Source: Succinatimonas sp. UBA6849
Lineage (GTDB): Bacteria; Pseudomonadota; Gammaproteobacteria; Enterobacterales; Succinivibrionaceae
Length of the DNA: 27,700 nt
Assembly (NCBI GenBank): GCA_002449335.1
Contig: DKDL01000031.1
Span: 1 to 27,700, forward strand
Reading direction: 5' to 3'
The notes under the pieces were generated by a model. The model had not been told where the DNA came from and did no database searches. It saw only the letters and a list, made by a program, of their open reading frames with translations. The translations under genes and the position numbers were made by a program. Shown here in pieces: positions 1 to 8,430 of the stretch (position 1 is its first letter; each line of letters starts with the position of its first letter).

Positions 1-53
1 TCTAACCGTGGAAAGTAGAGATTGCTCTCTATTCTACTGTTGATTGTTTTATA

Positions 54-485
54 TTATTTGTTTAATAACTGCTTGATTAAATCGTTAACAATAGGCTGTA
101 GGTTTGCTACCTTAACTTTCTCTTTGTGAGAAATTTCGCCTAATACCTTGAAGTTGTCAATGTCATTAACTTTATAGAATCTTACGTGTAATAAACCGAT
201 CTTCTTAGCATTGCCACCACGAGTTGAAAACTTTAACAGGTTTGAACACTGGTTTTCATATGCTCTTGACTCACCAGAAACTAGGATATTATCAACACCT
301 AATGTTAATAATGAGTTCTGGATCATCTGCTGCACTGCAGGATCAGCTGGTTTATTGTTATTTGCAACAACACAAACCTTTGAAATATTGCCTGCATCAA
401 CTGCGTTTACATTCTTTACGTGGCTCCATGAACAACCAGTTAAAATTACAGCTGAGAAAGCTAATATAGATAACTTCTTTAACAT
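54..485 (-). CDS. Small outer-membrane lipoprotein of unknown function
   Basis: A 143-residue protein. The start is the ATG at 485, because it is preceded by AAGGA at good spacing and opens a lipoprotein signal peptide; the frame stays open upstream to 581 but encodes nothing signal-like. The signal has Lys3-Lys4, a hydrophobic core and lipobox LTGC with the lipidated Cys at residue 18. Ser at +2 predicts the outer membrane. The mature part has two further cysteines (C38 in VCVV and C80 in NQC) that could form a disulfide. The pattern 'vCVV...L...G...C...' with a C-terminal amphipathic helix (about 125-143) resembles small Sbal_3080-type lipoproteins; this is a weak recollection, not a firm assignment. 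It lies downstream of flgE but beyond flgE's terminator, so it is probably a separate transcript. Function unknown. Confidence 0.75.
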   Translation of the reverse strand: MLKKLSILAFSAVILTGCSWSHVKNVNAVDAGNISKVCVVANNNKPADPAVQQMIQNSLLTLGVDNILVSGESRAYENQCSNLLKFSTRGGNAKKIGLLHVRFYKVNDIDNFKVLGEISHKEKVKVANLQPIVNDLIKQLLNK

Positions 486-640
486 ACACTCATCCTTTTT
501 AAGAAAATTTTTCACTATGATAGCATGAGACAACTCAAAGCTGTATGTTTTATTGACTAAATACCAATAAAGTGCTGACAAATTTTTAATTTTATTACCA
601 CGATCAAAATTGTAGATTTTGTATAGTTACCAAAATGATC

Positions 641-671
641 AAAAAAAAGCCCCATAGCATAACTATGAGGC
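641..671 (-). terminator. Intrinsic terminator of flgE
   Basis: On the minus strand, 671-663 (GCCTCATAG) pairs with 657-649 (CTATGGGGC), 9 bp with one G-T pair and a 5-base loop, followed by eight T residues (648-641). It begins about 45 bases after the flgE stop codon, so flgE transcription ends here and does not continue into another flagellar gene. Confidence 0.9.
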
Positions 672-716
672 ACAACTATCTAAAAGAGAAACTTAAATAA
701 ATCTATTCCTAAACTA

Positions 717-2159
717 CTAACGGATGTTCATGATTGAATCCATTGCAGTGTTCTGAGTCTGCAGAGCCTGGGCATTTGCCTGATAGGTTCTCTGAGCAAT
801 GATAAGGTCAACTAATTCTGAAGCTAACTCAACATTTGATAACTCTAAGTTAGCGCCTTTAATTGCACCTGCCATACCAGAATTTGCTTCACACGCCTGA
901 GCTTCACCTGAGTTTACTGACTCTTTCCACTGAGTATCACCAACTTTGATTAAGCCTTGTGGGTTAGTGAAGTTTGCCATTGCAACTTTACAAATCTTTG
1001 AGGTTCTGCCGTTGGTGTATGAAGCAATCATGACACCATCTTCGTTAACCTGTACGTTCTCTAGCACACCAGTTGAGTAACCATCATTGGTAATGCCACC
1101 TACAGAGAACTTTGAGCTGCCGTACTGAGTGTAGTTAAGATCTGCTACGATAGACTGAGAATCATCAACACCACCGCCCATAGCCTGAGCTAAAGTGAAT
1201 GCATCACGACCTGCCTCAGGAGGATTTGCGCCACCTGCGTTGGTGAAAGTGATAAGACCTGGAGTCTGACCGCCATCAATTAACTTACCGTCAGTACCAA
1301 ACTCTAACTGAATACCTTTGAAGGTAGTGCCAGCATCTGCTGAAGGGCTGTTTGCATCTACTGCTAAATCAACACCACCTGCTACGTCTACAGGATTGCC
1401 ATCAACATAGGTTAGTACATTCCAAATAGTGTGACCGTCGTTGGTTACGTTACCAGGATGGTTCTGTGTACCATCATTGGTATGATCTTTGATGAAGTAA
1501 TAAGTTAAAGTATGAGCTCCACCTAATGAATCATACACTGTCTGTGATGATGCGTTAGTATAGGTTGAGCTATCAGTGTGATCAAAATTCTGATAACCAT
1601 GAGCTGCCTGAGTTGCTTTTGCATCAGCGCCAGCTGGTAAGTTAAAGGTAATACCAATCTTTGATGAAGCACGTGGTGCGCCAGTGTCGCTTGGAATTCT
1701 AATTGCTTTTGTAGATGTAATATCAAGATTTGAAACATTACCGTCTTCATCTACAGGGTAACCTTGTAAGTAGTCACCCATAGCTGTAACTACATATCCA
1801 TTTGGATTTAATTCAAATGCACCGTTTCTGGTATAGGTTCTGTCACCATTGTTAGCTGTTGCTGTATCATTAGCTTCATTTGCTAATACAAAGAAACCGT
1901 TGCCGCTAATAGCCATATCTAGGTTATTACCAGTGTCACCAGATAATGAACCCTGAGCAAACTGCTGAGCTACGGTTGTAGTATTAGTACCCATACCGGT
2001 AGCTGTTTTTGAACTTGTAAATACTGAGTTAGTATATAAATCAGCAAACTCTGCACGTGATTTTTTAAAGCCGTATGAGTTAGCGTTAGCGATGTTGTTT
2101 GAGGTGGTGTCTAAGTATTTCTGGGAACCATTTAAACCAGTAATTGATGTATTGAACAT
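717..2159 (-). CDS. flgE: Flagellar hook protein FlgE
   Basis: A 480-residue hook subunit, exported by the flagellar type III system and polymerised into the hook between rod and filament. The ATG at 2159 is chosen over a start at 2204 because the protein then begins MFNTSITGLNGSQ, the usual FlgE N-terminus, and GGAG sits just upstream. Residues about 5-40 carry the basal-body-rod signature (LDTTSNNIANANSYGFKKSR). A FlgE/F/G region follows (GSLSGDTGNNLDMAISGNGFF near 75-95), then a variable FlaE-type middle, and a C-terminal coiled region ending SELVDLIIAQRTYQANAQAL. Length is in the usual 400-500 range. No flgD or flgF neighbours are present. A sigma-54 type promoter lies upstream and a strong terminator downstream, so it appears monocistronic, unlike the usual flgBCDEFG cluster. 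Confidence 0.96.
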   Translation of the reverse strand: MFNTSITGLNGSQKYLDTTSNNIANANSYGFKKSRAEFADLYTNSVFTSSKTATGMGTNTTTVAQQFAQGSLSGDTGNNLDMAISGNGFFVLANEANDTATANNGDRTYTRNGAFELNPNGYVVTAMGDYLQGYPVDEDGNVSNLDITSTKAIRIPSDTGAPRASSKIGITFNLPAGADAKATQAAHGYQNFDHTDSSTYTNASSQTVYDSLGGAHTLTYYFIKDHTNDGTQNHPGNVTNDGHTIWNVLTYVDGNPVDVAGGVDLAVDANSPSADAGTTFKGIQLEFGTDGKLIDGGQTPGLITFTNAGGANPPEAGRDAFTLAQAMGGGVDDSQSIVADLNYTQYGSSKFSVGGITNDGYSTGVLENVQVNEDGVMIASYTNGRTSKICKVAMANFTNPQGLIKVGDTQWKESVNSGEAQACEANSGMAGAIKGANLELSNVELASELVDLIIAQRTYQANAQALQTQNTAMDSIMNIR

Positions 2160-2221
2160 AGCGTTTCTCCAAATAGATAATAGATAGTATTTTTTTTCTC
2201 TCACAAAGTTATTTTTATATT

Positions 2222-2234
2222 GGGCTTTTCGCCC
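2222..2234 (-). other. Hairpin near the 5' end of the flgE transcript
   Basis: On the minus strand GGGC-GAAAA-GCCC forms a short GC stem in otherwise AT-rich DNA. Counting from the -12 element of the promoter at 2250-2266, transcription should start near 2238-2240, so this stem would begin only a few bases into the mRNA. It has no T tract. A role in protecting the 5' end is inference. Confidence 0.5.
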
Positions 2235-2249
2235 TTATGATTTATATAA

Positions 2250-2266
2250 TGCAAATGACGTGCCAA
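2250..2266 (-). promoter_or_regulatory. Sigma-54 (RpoN) promoter of flgE
   Basis: The minus strand reads TTGGCACGTCATTTGCA. It matches the -24/-12 consensus YTGGCACGRNNNTTGCW at every fixed position except the R (T here), with the GG-GC spacing intact. It lies about 90 bases upstream of the flgE start codon and points at it. RpoN-dependent hook genes are known in polar flagellates such as Vibrio and Pseudomonas. Confidence 0.88.
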
Positions 2267-2313
2267 TTATTTTATTTACTGATTTATAAAGAAAATTATT
2301 TTGTGGCAAAGTA

Positions 2314-2375
2314 AATATCAGGACTATTGCCTCAAACGGCAAAGAAATTTGAAAGACATTTAATCCTTTTTGCCG
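2314..2375 (-). promoter_or_regulatory. Candidate enhancer for the flgE sigma-54 promoter
   Basis: CGGCAAA at 2337-2343 and its exact inverse TTTGCCG at 2369-2375, plus a related TGGCAAA at 2314-2320. Relative to the predicted flgE start these lie at about -75 to -137, where sigma-54 activators usually bind. The direct pair is 23 bp apart, about two helical turns. From memory, CGGCAA-like hexamers have been linked with FlrC-type flagellar activators; I could not verify this. The same DNA is also upstream of queC, where the inverted pair could form a leader hairpin instead. Confidence 0.4.
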
Positions 2376-2442
2376 GATAAAAGATGCCTTAAATCACACA
2401 TCCTTATATAGTAGAATGTGCTTGATTTATGTGAGGTGAAAT

Positions 2443-3150
2443 ATGAGTAAAGCTTTAGTAGTGTTCTCAGGCGGTCAGGACAGTTCAACTTGCCTTTATT
2501 ATGCATTAAAGAAGTATGACAAAGTTGCCACCATAGGATTTAACTATGGTCAAAGACATGATATTGAAATGAAATGCCGTCTTGAGTTTTTAGATGCCCT
2601 AAAGAACTTTGATAAAGAGTTATTTAAAAAGTATGAAGGTGACAGAGTTGTAGATATGCTGTCATTTAAAGATCTTACAAATTCTGCTTTAACTAAAGAT
2701 CATGAAGATTATGTTATGAATGAGGAAAATCATTTACCAACCTCATTTGTACCAGGTCGTAACTTAATCTTTTTGTGTTATGCAGCAAGCTATGCCTATA
2801 CCATCAAAGCTGATACTGTTATAACAGGTGTAGGACAGGCTGATTACTCAGGCTATCCTGACTGTCGTGACAATGCCATGAAGGCTTTAGAGACAGCTGT
2901 AAATTTAGGTATGGAATCTAATTTAAAATTTGAAACACCTTTGATGTTTAAATCTAAAGCAGAGACTTTTGAATTAGCCTATGATTTAGGTGGCATGGAC
3001 TTTGTAAAGCTAATTGTCGAAAAGACTCACACCTGCTATGAAGGTCAGCATGATAAGCTTCATGCATGGGGCTACGGTTGCGGAGAATGTCCTTCATGTA
3101 AGCTAAGAAAGAAAGGTTATGAGGAATTTATTAACAGTTTGAAAAAATAA
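2443..3150 (+). CDS. queC: 7-cyano-7-deazaguanine (preQ0) synthase QueC
   Basis: A 235-residue ATP-dependent enzyme that converts 7-carboxy-7-deazaguanine and ammonia to preQ0, in the pathway to queuosine tRNA modification. The N-terminal PP-loop is SGGQDSST (residues 9-16), followed by FNYGQRH (33-39) and FVPGRN (about 102-107), all typical of QueC. Four zinc ligands are visible at C198, C213, C216 and C219 in the C-terminal CGECPSCKLRKKGY segment. AGGTG lies at a good distance before the ATG. Length matches the family (about 220-240). No other queuosine gene is nearby and no preQ1 riboswitch was recognised upstream. It is transcribed divergently from flgE and ends in its own terminator. Confidence 0.97.
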   Translation: MSKALVVFSGGQDSSTCLYYALKKYDKVATIGFNYGQRHDIEMKCRLEFLDALKNFDKELFKKYEGDRVVDMLSFKDLTNSALTKDHEDYVMNEENHLPTSFVPGRNLIFLCYAASYAYTIKADTVITGVGQADYSGYPDCRDNAMKALETAVNLGMESNLKFETPLMFKSKAETFELAYDLGGMDFVKLIVEKTHTCYEGQHDKLHAWGYGCGECPSCKLRKKGYEEFINSLKK

Positions 3151-3177
3151 CTGAACTTAGAAAAATTAAATGAAGTT

Positions 3178-3207
3178 AAAAAGGCGATCAGATTCGATCG
3201 CCTTTTT
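3178..3207. terminator. Bidirectional terminator between queC and rnfE
   Basis: GGCGATC (3183-3189) pairs with GATCGCC (3196-3202) across a 6-base loop. The stem is flanked by five A on the left and five T on the right, so it can end both the queC transcript (plus) and the rnf operon (minus). Confidence 0.92.
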
Positions 3208-3230
3208 AATGGAAATTGAGCTTGAAATGA

Positions 3231-3974
3231 TTAGTTCTGGATTGACTTAATCTTGTAGCTGTTTTCAATCTTGTTGCGTCTGAAGTTAGACTGGAAGTTC
3301 TTAAATGCTATTAAGAAAGCTAAGATAAAGAAACCGCCAGGTGGCAAGATCGCTACCATTAAGGTGTAATCTGATGACATAACTGTACATTCAAGAGACT
3401 TTCCAAACTCACCGAAGAGGTTAGATGCTCCCATAAAGAAAGTACCTGAACCTAAGATCTCACGTAAGGCACCTAAAACGAACAGCACTAATGAAAAGCC
3501 GATACCACAACCTAATGCATCAAAGAATGAAGCGATAGGTCCATTTTTGCCGGCAAAGGCCTCTGCTCTTCCCATGATGATACAGTTAGTAACAATCAAA
3601 GACAGATAAATACCTAACTGTGAGTAAAGATCCTGGAAATAAGCCTGAGTATAGAATCTTACAACAGTAACCAGTGTGGCAATAAAGAGTACATAAATAG
3701 GGATACGGACTTCTTTAAAGATAAGCTTTCTAATTAAAGAAATTACAAAAGAGCTTACGCACATTACAATTAAAGTTGCTATAGCAAGACCGGTGGCGCT
3801 CGCTGCCGAGGTGGTAACAGCTAACAGAGGACACAGTCCTAATAATTGGCATAAGCCAGGGTTATTAGACCATATTCCCTTTAAGAATACCTTTAAGATG
3901 CTCTCTTTAGGTAATTTGATTTCTTTTGGATTAGCTTCAATTTTGCCTTCTACAGGCTTTAAATTTTCACTCAT
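3231..3974 (-). CDS. rnfE: Rnf electron transport complex subunit RnfE
   Basis: A 247-residue integral membrane subunit of the Rnf (Rsx) ferredoxin:NAD+ oxidoreductase, homologous to RnfA and NqrD/NqrE. After an about 27-residue cytoplasmic N-terminus come NNPGLCQLLGLCPLLAV (37-53) and about six membrane helices. C48 and C131 (in VTNC) match the paired cysteines that in Rnf/Nqr proteins hold an iron-sulfur centre between the A and E subunits. The basic tail (residues 225-247) is cytoplasmic. It is the last gene of the operon: its ATG directly abuts the rnfG stop codon and the shared terminator follows. Confidence 0.95.
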   Translation of the reverse strand: MSENLKPVEGKIEANPKEIKLPKESILKVFLKGIWSNNPGLCQLLGLCPLLAVTTSAASATGLAIATLIVMCVSSFVISLIRKLIFKEVRIPIYVLFIATLVTVVRFYTQAYFQDLYSQLGIYLSLIVTNCIIMGRAEAFAGKNGPIASFFDALGCGIGFSLVLFVLGALREILGSGTFFMGASNLFGEFGKSLECTVMSSDYTLMVAILPPGGFFILAFLIAFKNFQSNFRRNKIENSYKIKSIQN

Positions 3975-4649
3975 TTAGTTCTGTGTCCTGCATTTTGAAA
4001 ATCTTGAAAGATCGATGGTATTAAGTTCTTTTAAGGCCATAGAAGTAGCTACTACAGTAGCACGAGAGGTAACAGTAGAACCTGTTATGTAATCAAAGTC
4101 ACCACCTAATTTCTTAACATCCCATTTAGCATCATCATAGCTGTGGCCATTGAACTGATCTAAGAAATTGCCGTGAGCTCTGTCAACCTTATCTCCTAAG
4201 CCAGGAGTCTCTAAAGAGAACTGAATATCAGCTTTATAAACCCTTTTATCTTTATCAAAACCTGCGATCATGACTAAAGGATTTGAATAACCCATTGAAG
4301 TCTCATAGGTCATTACATAACCAGTTACTTTGGTATCACGGCTAGCTACAAACAACTTTTGATTTGAACCTATATACTTGCTCTTTTTGATTTGATAACA
4401 GGTAATGATGTTGCCATGTTCTTTTGCCTCTTCTGGCAATAGAGCTAAAACTCTGGCATCGATGCTGTTTTTCTGGTTTTCAGCAATCTGTGCTTTAGTT
4501 GTGTTTTCTACATAAAGAATTAGACCTACGCACAATGAACCTACAATAGCTAAAGACACACCAGACAATAAAGAACGTAGTCCTTTATTCATGTGTTTTG
4601 TCTCTTTTTCGTTTGTACCTAAAAGAGTTTCTACGTTAGTGTTTTTCAT
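3975..4649 (-). CDS. rnfG: Rnf complex FMN-binding subunit RnfG
   Basis: A 224-residue subunit with one N-terminal membrane helix (about 25-46) and a periplasmic FMN-binding domain carrying covalently bound flavin. The flavinylation motif Dxx[ST]G[AS]T is DYITGST at 186-192, so Thr192 should be the FMN-linked residue; Ser191 replaces the more common Ala. ETPGLGDKV (147-155) is also typical. The ATG at 4649 is supported by AAGGAGGA eight bases upstream, the strongest Shine-Dalgarno sequence in this operon, which argues against the internal Met20. It overlaps the rnfD stop codon by one base and abuts rnfE. Confidence 0.95.
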   Translation of the reverse strand: MKNTNVETLLGTNEKETKHMNKGLRSLLSGVSLAIVGSLCVGLILYVENTTKAQIAENQKNSIDARVLALLPEEAKEHGNIITCYQIKKSKYIGSNQKLFVASRDTKVTGYVMTYETSMGYSNPLVMIAGFDKDKRVYKADIQFSLETPGLGDKVDRAHGNFLDQFNGHSYDDAKWDVKKLGGDFDYITGSTVTSRATVVATSMALKELNTIDLSRFSKCRTQN

Positions 4650-5836
4650 TATTGCAGTCCTCCTTTTTTGTATCTGTAGCCAAAAGGTCTTCTGTGAGTT
4701 AAGACATCAATTAAAGGAGCTGCTGCATTTGACAGCATTACCGCAAAAGCTACAGCATCTGAGTAAGAACCAAAAGCTCTTAAGAGTACGATTAAGAAGG
4801 CAACTAAAATTGAGAAGTAAATACGTCCCTTTGAAGTACCAGCATTCGTTACAGGATCTGTGATAATAAAGAATGCAGCCATCATCGTACCGCCAAAGAG
4901 TAAGGTATCAAGTGGTGCCAGGAAGTATCCTGGGAAGATGTGTGATAGCAACAATGAGAAAGCTACAATAGATATAAAGAAGACTACAACCATCTTAACT
5001 AAGATGATCTTAAAGGCAATCAGGGCAAGACCACCTAAAAGGTAAGCAATAGCTAAACAGAAATAAGCTAAATACTCAGAAGACTGAAAATCTACATTTG
5101 TCTTCTTATATAATGTACCGCTCTTTCTAGCTGACTTAATCTCTTCTAAGAAAGTAGCACCCGTAGTAGCGTCAGTATCTTCAGATGAGTCTAATGACTT
5201 ATCAACTACAACCTCATCTGTATATGAAGTTGTACTTTCATCAGTATTTTCATCTAATAAAGTAATGTTTAAAGCGTCTATTTCTTTTTTCAAAGCATTA
5301 GCACTTTTCTTATCGTAAATAACTGCAGCAGTTTTCTCTAATGAAGCAACAGAAAAAGCAAATGGAGCAGGGGCTACCCAAGATAAACCTACAATAGAAG
5401 GACTTGAAATTACGATAAAGACAAATCCAGCCATAGCTGGGTTAAAGATATTATTACCAAGTCCACCAAAAACAGCTTTTACCACGATAATGGCAAATAC
5501 AGTTGCAACAACAGCGTAGTAACAAGGTAAGAGTGGAGGTAGGGTCATACCTAAAAGCGCTGCTGTAACTAAATAAGACAAGTCTGATAAAGAGTGCAGC
5601 ACTGATCTGTGTCTTAAGAGAGCTACTACAACTTCACAGATCAAGGCAGTAATGAGGCAATTTATAAACTGGAAGAAATTACCAAATCCAAAAAAGAAAA
5701 TCTGAACCACAAAAGCAGGAAGCAGACATAAAGACACAATTCCCATGATCATCTTGGTGGTCAAAGGTGCTTTTAAATGTGGAGCAGTTTCAATTCCAAG
5801 GTTCTGTCTTGAAACTCCATTAAAATTAGTGTTCAT
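4649..5836 (-). CDS. rnfD: Rnf complex membrane flavoprotein subunit RnfD
   Basis: A 395-residue multi-helix membrane subunit, homologous to NqrB, that carries covalent FMN. The site is DATTGAT at 222-228, making Thr228 the predicted flavin-linked residue. FGGLGNNIFNPAMAGF (about 123-138) and LFGGTMMAAFFIITDPVT (about 313-330) are family signatures. Between about residues 170 and 220, just before the flavin site, lies a hydrophilic segment rich in Asp, Glu, Ser and Thr. It helps explain the length: as I recall, E. coli RsxD has about 350 residues. The gene is three bases downstream of rnfC and overlaps rnfG by one base, consistent with translational coupling. Confidence 0.95.
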   Translation of the reverse strand: MNTNFNGVSRQNLGIETAPHLKAPLTTKMIMGIVSLCLLPAFVVQIFFFGFGNFFQFINCLITALICEVVVALLRHRSVLHSLSDLSYLVTAALLGMTLPPLLPCYYAVVATVFAIIVVKAVFGGLGNNIFNPAMAGFVFIVISSPSIVGLSWVAPAPFAFSVASLEKTAAVIYDKKSANALKKEIDALNITLLDENTDESTTSYTDEVVVDKSLDSSEDTDATTGATFLEEIKSARKSGTLYKKTNVDFQSSEYLAYFCLAIAYLLGGLALIAFKIILVKMVVVFFISIVAFSLLLSHIFPGYFLAPLDTLLFGGTMMAAFFIITDPVTNAGTSKGRIYFSILVAFLIVLLRAFGSYSDAVAFAVMLSNAAAPLIDVLTHRRPFGYRYKKGGLQ

Positions 5837-5839
5837 TTT

Positions 5840-7864
5840 TTACCTTTTTGATCTCAATGTCTTTTTCTTTAATGCCTGAGGCAAAGAATTGTTTTCTTCT
5901 TTTTGCTCTTGATGTGAGAGTAAAACTTGAGCAATTACTTTCTTTTGTACAGGATTTTGTAAGCTGTCATCAGGTTCTAAACCTACTAATGGATGATTCT
6001 CATTTTCAATTACAGGTTCATCATAAGCTTTGATATTTAAAATATTATCTCTTACACCTGCCTGAGTTCTTAAAGCATATGGCAGAACATCTACAACTTC
6101 AGCCTGTGCTTTAGCAACTTTAGTCTCCACATCATCCTTTTTAGGGAGACTAGATGTTTCCATATGGCCCTGATGTTTTGCCACCATTATGGCCTTTCTT
6201 TCTACATCTTTAATTCTTTGTACAGCTTGTGCTTCTTTTGAGTCTTCAGAATTTGCCAAAGGAGCACTTGCTGTAGCACCTTTTGCTGCCATTAAAGCAG
6301 CCTTACGCTCACGGGCTTTGGCTTTTGCTTCTTCTATAGCTTTCTGCCTTGCAGCAGCAAGCTCTTCTGGCGACATATTCTTTTCAGCCTCTTTCTGAGC
6401 TTTCATTCTTGCTAATGCTTCTGCTTTCTTCTTAGCACGAGCCTTTTCTTCTTCAGCTAAACGTACATTACGAGCTTCCATACGCTGTTTAGCTCTTTCA
6501 TTTCTAACCTCAGCATCATAAATATGCTTTTCAACAGCTTTTTCATATCTGAACTGAGCTGTAAGAGGTATATAAGAAGGGCAAACATAGGTGCAGCAAC
6601 CACATAAGGTACAGTCTTTAATACCGCACATCTGAGCTGCAGCATGATTATGTGCTTTTGACTGGTTGTACATCTGATATGGAACCAGGCGACTTGGGCA
6701 TACTCTGGCGCAACGACCGCAACGAATGCAGTTAGATGGCTCTTTAATTCTTGGGATTTCATTTGAGCCAGGAGCCATGATGCAGTTTACAGACTTGGTA
6801 ATAGGTACATCAATTGAAGGCAGTGTAAAGCCCATCATAGGTCCACCTAAAATGATCCTCTGGTGGAACTCTGGATTTAACTCATAATTACTTAAAACAA
6901 ATCTTACAGATGTTCCTAATCTTACTCTTACGTTGCCTCTTCGCTTTAAAGAATTACCTGTTACTGTAACGACTCTTGAGGTTAAGGGCCGACCATCTAC
7001 TACAGCTTCTTTTACTGCTAAGACAGTACCAACATTATCTACAACAATGCCACATTCTGAGGTATGAGCATTATAAGGTACCTCAATACCGGTTAGGATC
7101 TTGATAAGATTGCGGGCTGAACCTGATGGATATACAGTAGGGATCACTCTTACAGTTGCAACTTCAGCACAGGCCTGTTCCATAGCGGAAATTGCTTTAG
7201 GCTTATTGTTCTCAATTGCAACTAAAGTGATTTTTGGATTTAAGATCTTATTAAAGATCTTAATACCTAGTGCAATTTCGCTTGCTCTCTCCTGCATGAT
7301 CCTGTCATCACAGGTTATAGCAGGCTCACATTCGCAACCATTGATAATTAGAACATTGCAACCTGAAATTGACTCATCTAAGGCTGACTTTAACTTAATA
7401 TCAGTTTGGAATTGAGCTCCGCCTAAACCTTCTACTCCAAAATTATGCATTCTAGACAGAAGATCTTTACTGTTCATGCTCTCCCAATTAGGAAGCGGTG
7501 CAGGATCAATCTCCTCATCGAGGCCATCAGGTTTAATGGTAATGCAAAGACCAGTGTAACCGCTAGGATGTGGTAAAAGCTCTTTTGAAATGGCAGTAAT
7601 AGTGCCAGATGTAGATGCATGGCAAGGTACTAAACGGCCTGTTGTAGCTGTTAAAGGCTGACCTTTTTTAACATGATCACCTACGTTTACCAAAATCTCA
7701 CCGTCTTTACCTAGATGTTTTTCAATAGGCAGACAAATAAGTGATGGTAACTTTAACTCTTCGATTCTGCAGTTTTCGGTATCTTTGAGCTCTTTTGGTT
7801 TAATGCCACCAAAGAACTTCCAAATTTTTGCCTGAGCAATTTTTTGTAATTGTTTAGATGGCAT
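5840..7864 (-). CDS. rnfC: Rnf complex NADH/ferredoxin-side subunit RnfC
   Basis: A 674-residue peripheral cytoplasmic subunit with the NAD(H)-side flavin and iron-sulfur centres. The N-terminal barrel-sandwich part is followed by a glycine-rich GVEGLGGAQF loop (143-152), the predicted nucleotide-binding site, and by GCECEPAITCDD (176-187). Two [4Fe-4S] motifs follow: C379-C382-C385-C389P and C418-C421-C424-C428P. From about 440 to 570 the chain is a highly charged Ala/Lys/Glu/Arg coiled coil, and the tail to 674 is low-complexity. Such extensions are common in proteobacterial RnfC (E. coli RsxC is about 740 residues). It starts two bases after the rnfB stop. Confidence 0.96.
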   Translation of the reverse strand: MPSKQLQKIAQAKIWKFFGGIKPKELKDTENCRIEELKLPSLICLPIEKHLGKDGEILVNVGDHVKKGQPLTATTGRLVPCHASTSGTITAISKELLPHPSGYTGLCITIKPDGLDEEIDPAPLPNWESMNSKDLLSRMHNFGVEGLGGAQFQTDIKLKSALDESISGCNVLIINGCECEPAITCDDRIMQERASEIALGIKIFNKILNPKITLVAIENNKPKAISAMEQACAEVATVRVIPTVYPSGSARNLIKILTGIEVPYNAHTSECGIVVDNVGTVLAVKEAVVDGRPLTSRVVTVTGNSLKRRGNVRVRLGTSVRFVLSNYELNPEFHQRIILGGPMMGFTLPSIDVPITKSVNCIMAPGSNEIPRIKEPSNCIRCGRCARVCPSRLVPYQMYNQSKAHNHAAAQMCGIKDCTLCGCCTYVCPSYIPLTAQFRYEKAVEKHIYDAEVRNERAKQRMEARNVRLAEEEKARAKKKAEALARMKAQKEAEKNMSPEELAAARQKAIEEAKAKARERKAALMAAKGATASAPLANSEDSKEAQAVQRIKDVERKAIMVAKHQGHMETSSLPKKDDVETKVAKAQAEVVDVLPYALRTQAGVRDNILNIKAYDEPVIENENHPLVGLEPDDSLQNPVQKKVIAQVLLSHQEQKEENNSLPQALKKKTLRSKR

Positions 7865-7866
7865 GA

Positions 7867-8430
7867 TTAACTCCCACTCTTAATTTGAACAGAGTGTATA
7901 TTCCAGTTGAAATGAGATAGATTTCGTTCAAGTCTGATTTTTTCAATACACTTTTCTGGACAGTTGTTAATACATTCATCACAACCTATGCATTCTTCAG
8001 GATCTACAACGTGAGGTTGCTTTAATAAACCTGAGATAGCATCCACAGGGCATTTTCTCTTACATTTACCGCAACCTGTGCACTGTGATTCATGAATATA
8101 GGCAACCTGTCTTGGTGAGAAGAGCTGCTCTTCATAATCATCAACATCACCTGAGGCAATTCCTAACATTGATGCGATCTGTTTAGCTACATCGGCACCA
8201 GCTGGTTTACATAAGTTTGCCTGAGCTTTGCCGTCAGCTAAAGCTTTAGCATAAGCCTGACAGCCAGGATATCCACATTGACCGCAGTTAATCCCTGGCA
8301 ATAATTTTTCAATACGTTTTTCACTACTGCTACCGCTCTTTGATTCTGTAAAAGATGACAGAATTGATAGCAGAATACCAATTAAAGCTAAGACTAAAGC
8401 TAACGCTATAATGAATTCAAAGTTTATCAT
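7867..8430 (-). CDS. rnfB: Rnf complex iron-sulfur subunit RnfB
   Basis: A 187-residue membrane-anchored ferredoxin-like protein, the likely entry point for electrons from reduced ferredoxin. An N-terminal membrane helix (about 5-26) is followed by a Fe-S domain with C49, C52, C57 and C74 (NCGQCGYPGC...LC), then two bacterial-ferredoxin [4Fe-4S] motifs: C117-C120-C123-C127P and C147-C150-C153-C157P. Length is close to E. coli RsxB. It overlaps the rnfA stop codon in an ATGA arrangement. Confidence 0.96.
   Translation of the reverse strand: MINFEFIIALALVLALIGILLSILSSFTESKSGSSSEKRIEKLLPGINCGQCGYPGCQAYAKALADGKAQANLCKPAGADVAKQIASMLGIASGDVDDYEEQLFSPRQVAYIHESQCTGCGKCKRKCPVDAISGLLKQPHVVDPEECIGCDECINNCPEKCIEKIRLERNLSHFNWNIHSVQIKSGS

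Noticed and set aside
14..38. Hairpin after the small lipoprotein gene
   Set aside because: The minus-strand stem TAGAGA-gcaa-TCTCTA is short and followed by CTTTCC, too weak to call a terminator.
211..528. Open frames opposite the lipoprotein gene
   Set aside because: They lie antisense to a gene with a clear lipobox and ribosome site, have no ribosome site of their own and no recognisable protein features.
2376..2442. preQ1 riboswitch upstream of queC
   Set aside because: I could not find the pseudoknot pattern of any preQ1 class. The only structure is the CGGCAAA/TTTGCCG repeat, better placed as a flagellar enhancer.
6189..6398. Alanine-rich frame opposite rnfC
   Set aside because: It is the mirror of the Ala/Lys/Glu coiled-coil part of RnfC, and such codon bias opens antisense frames.
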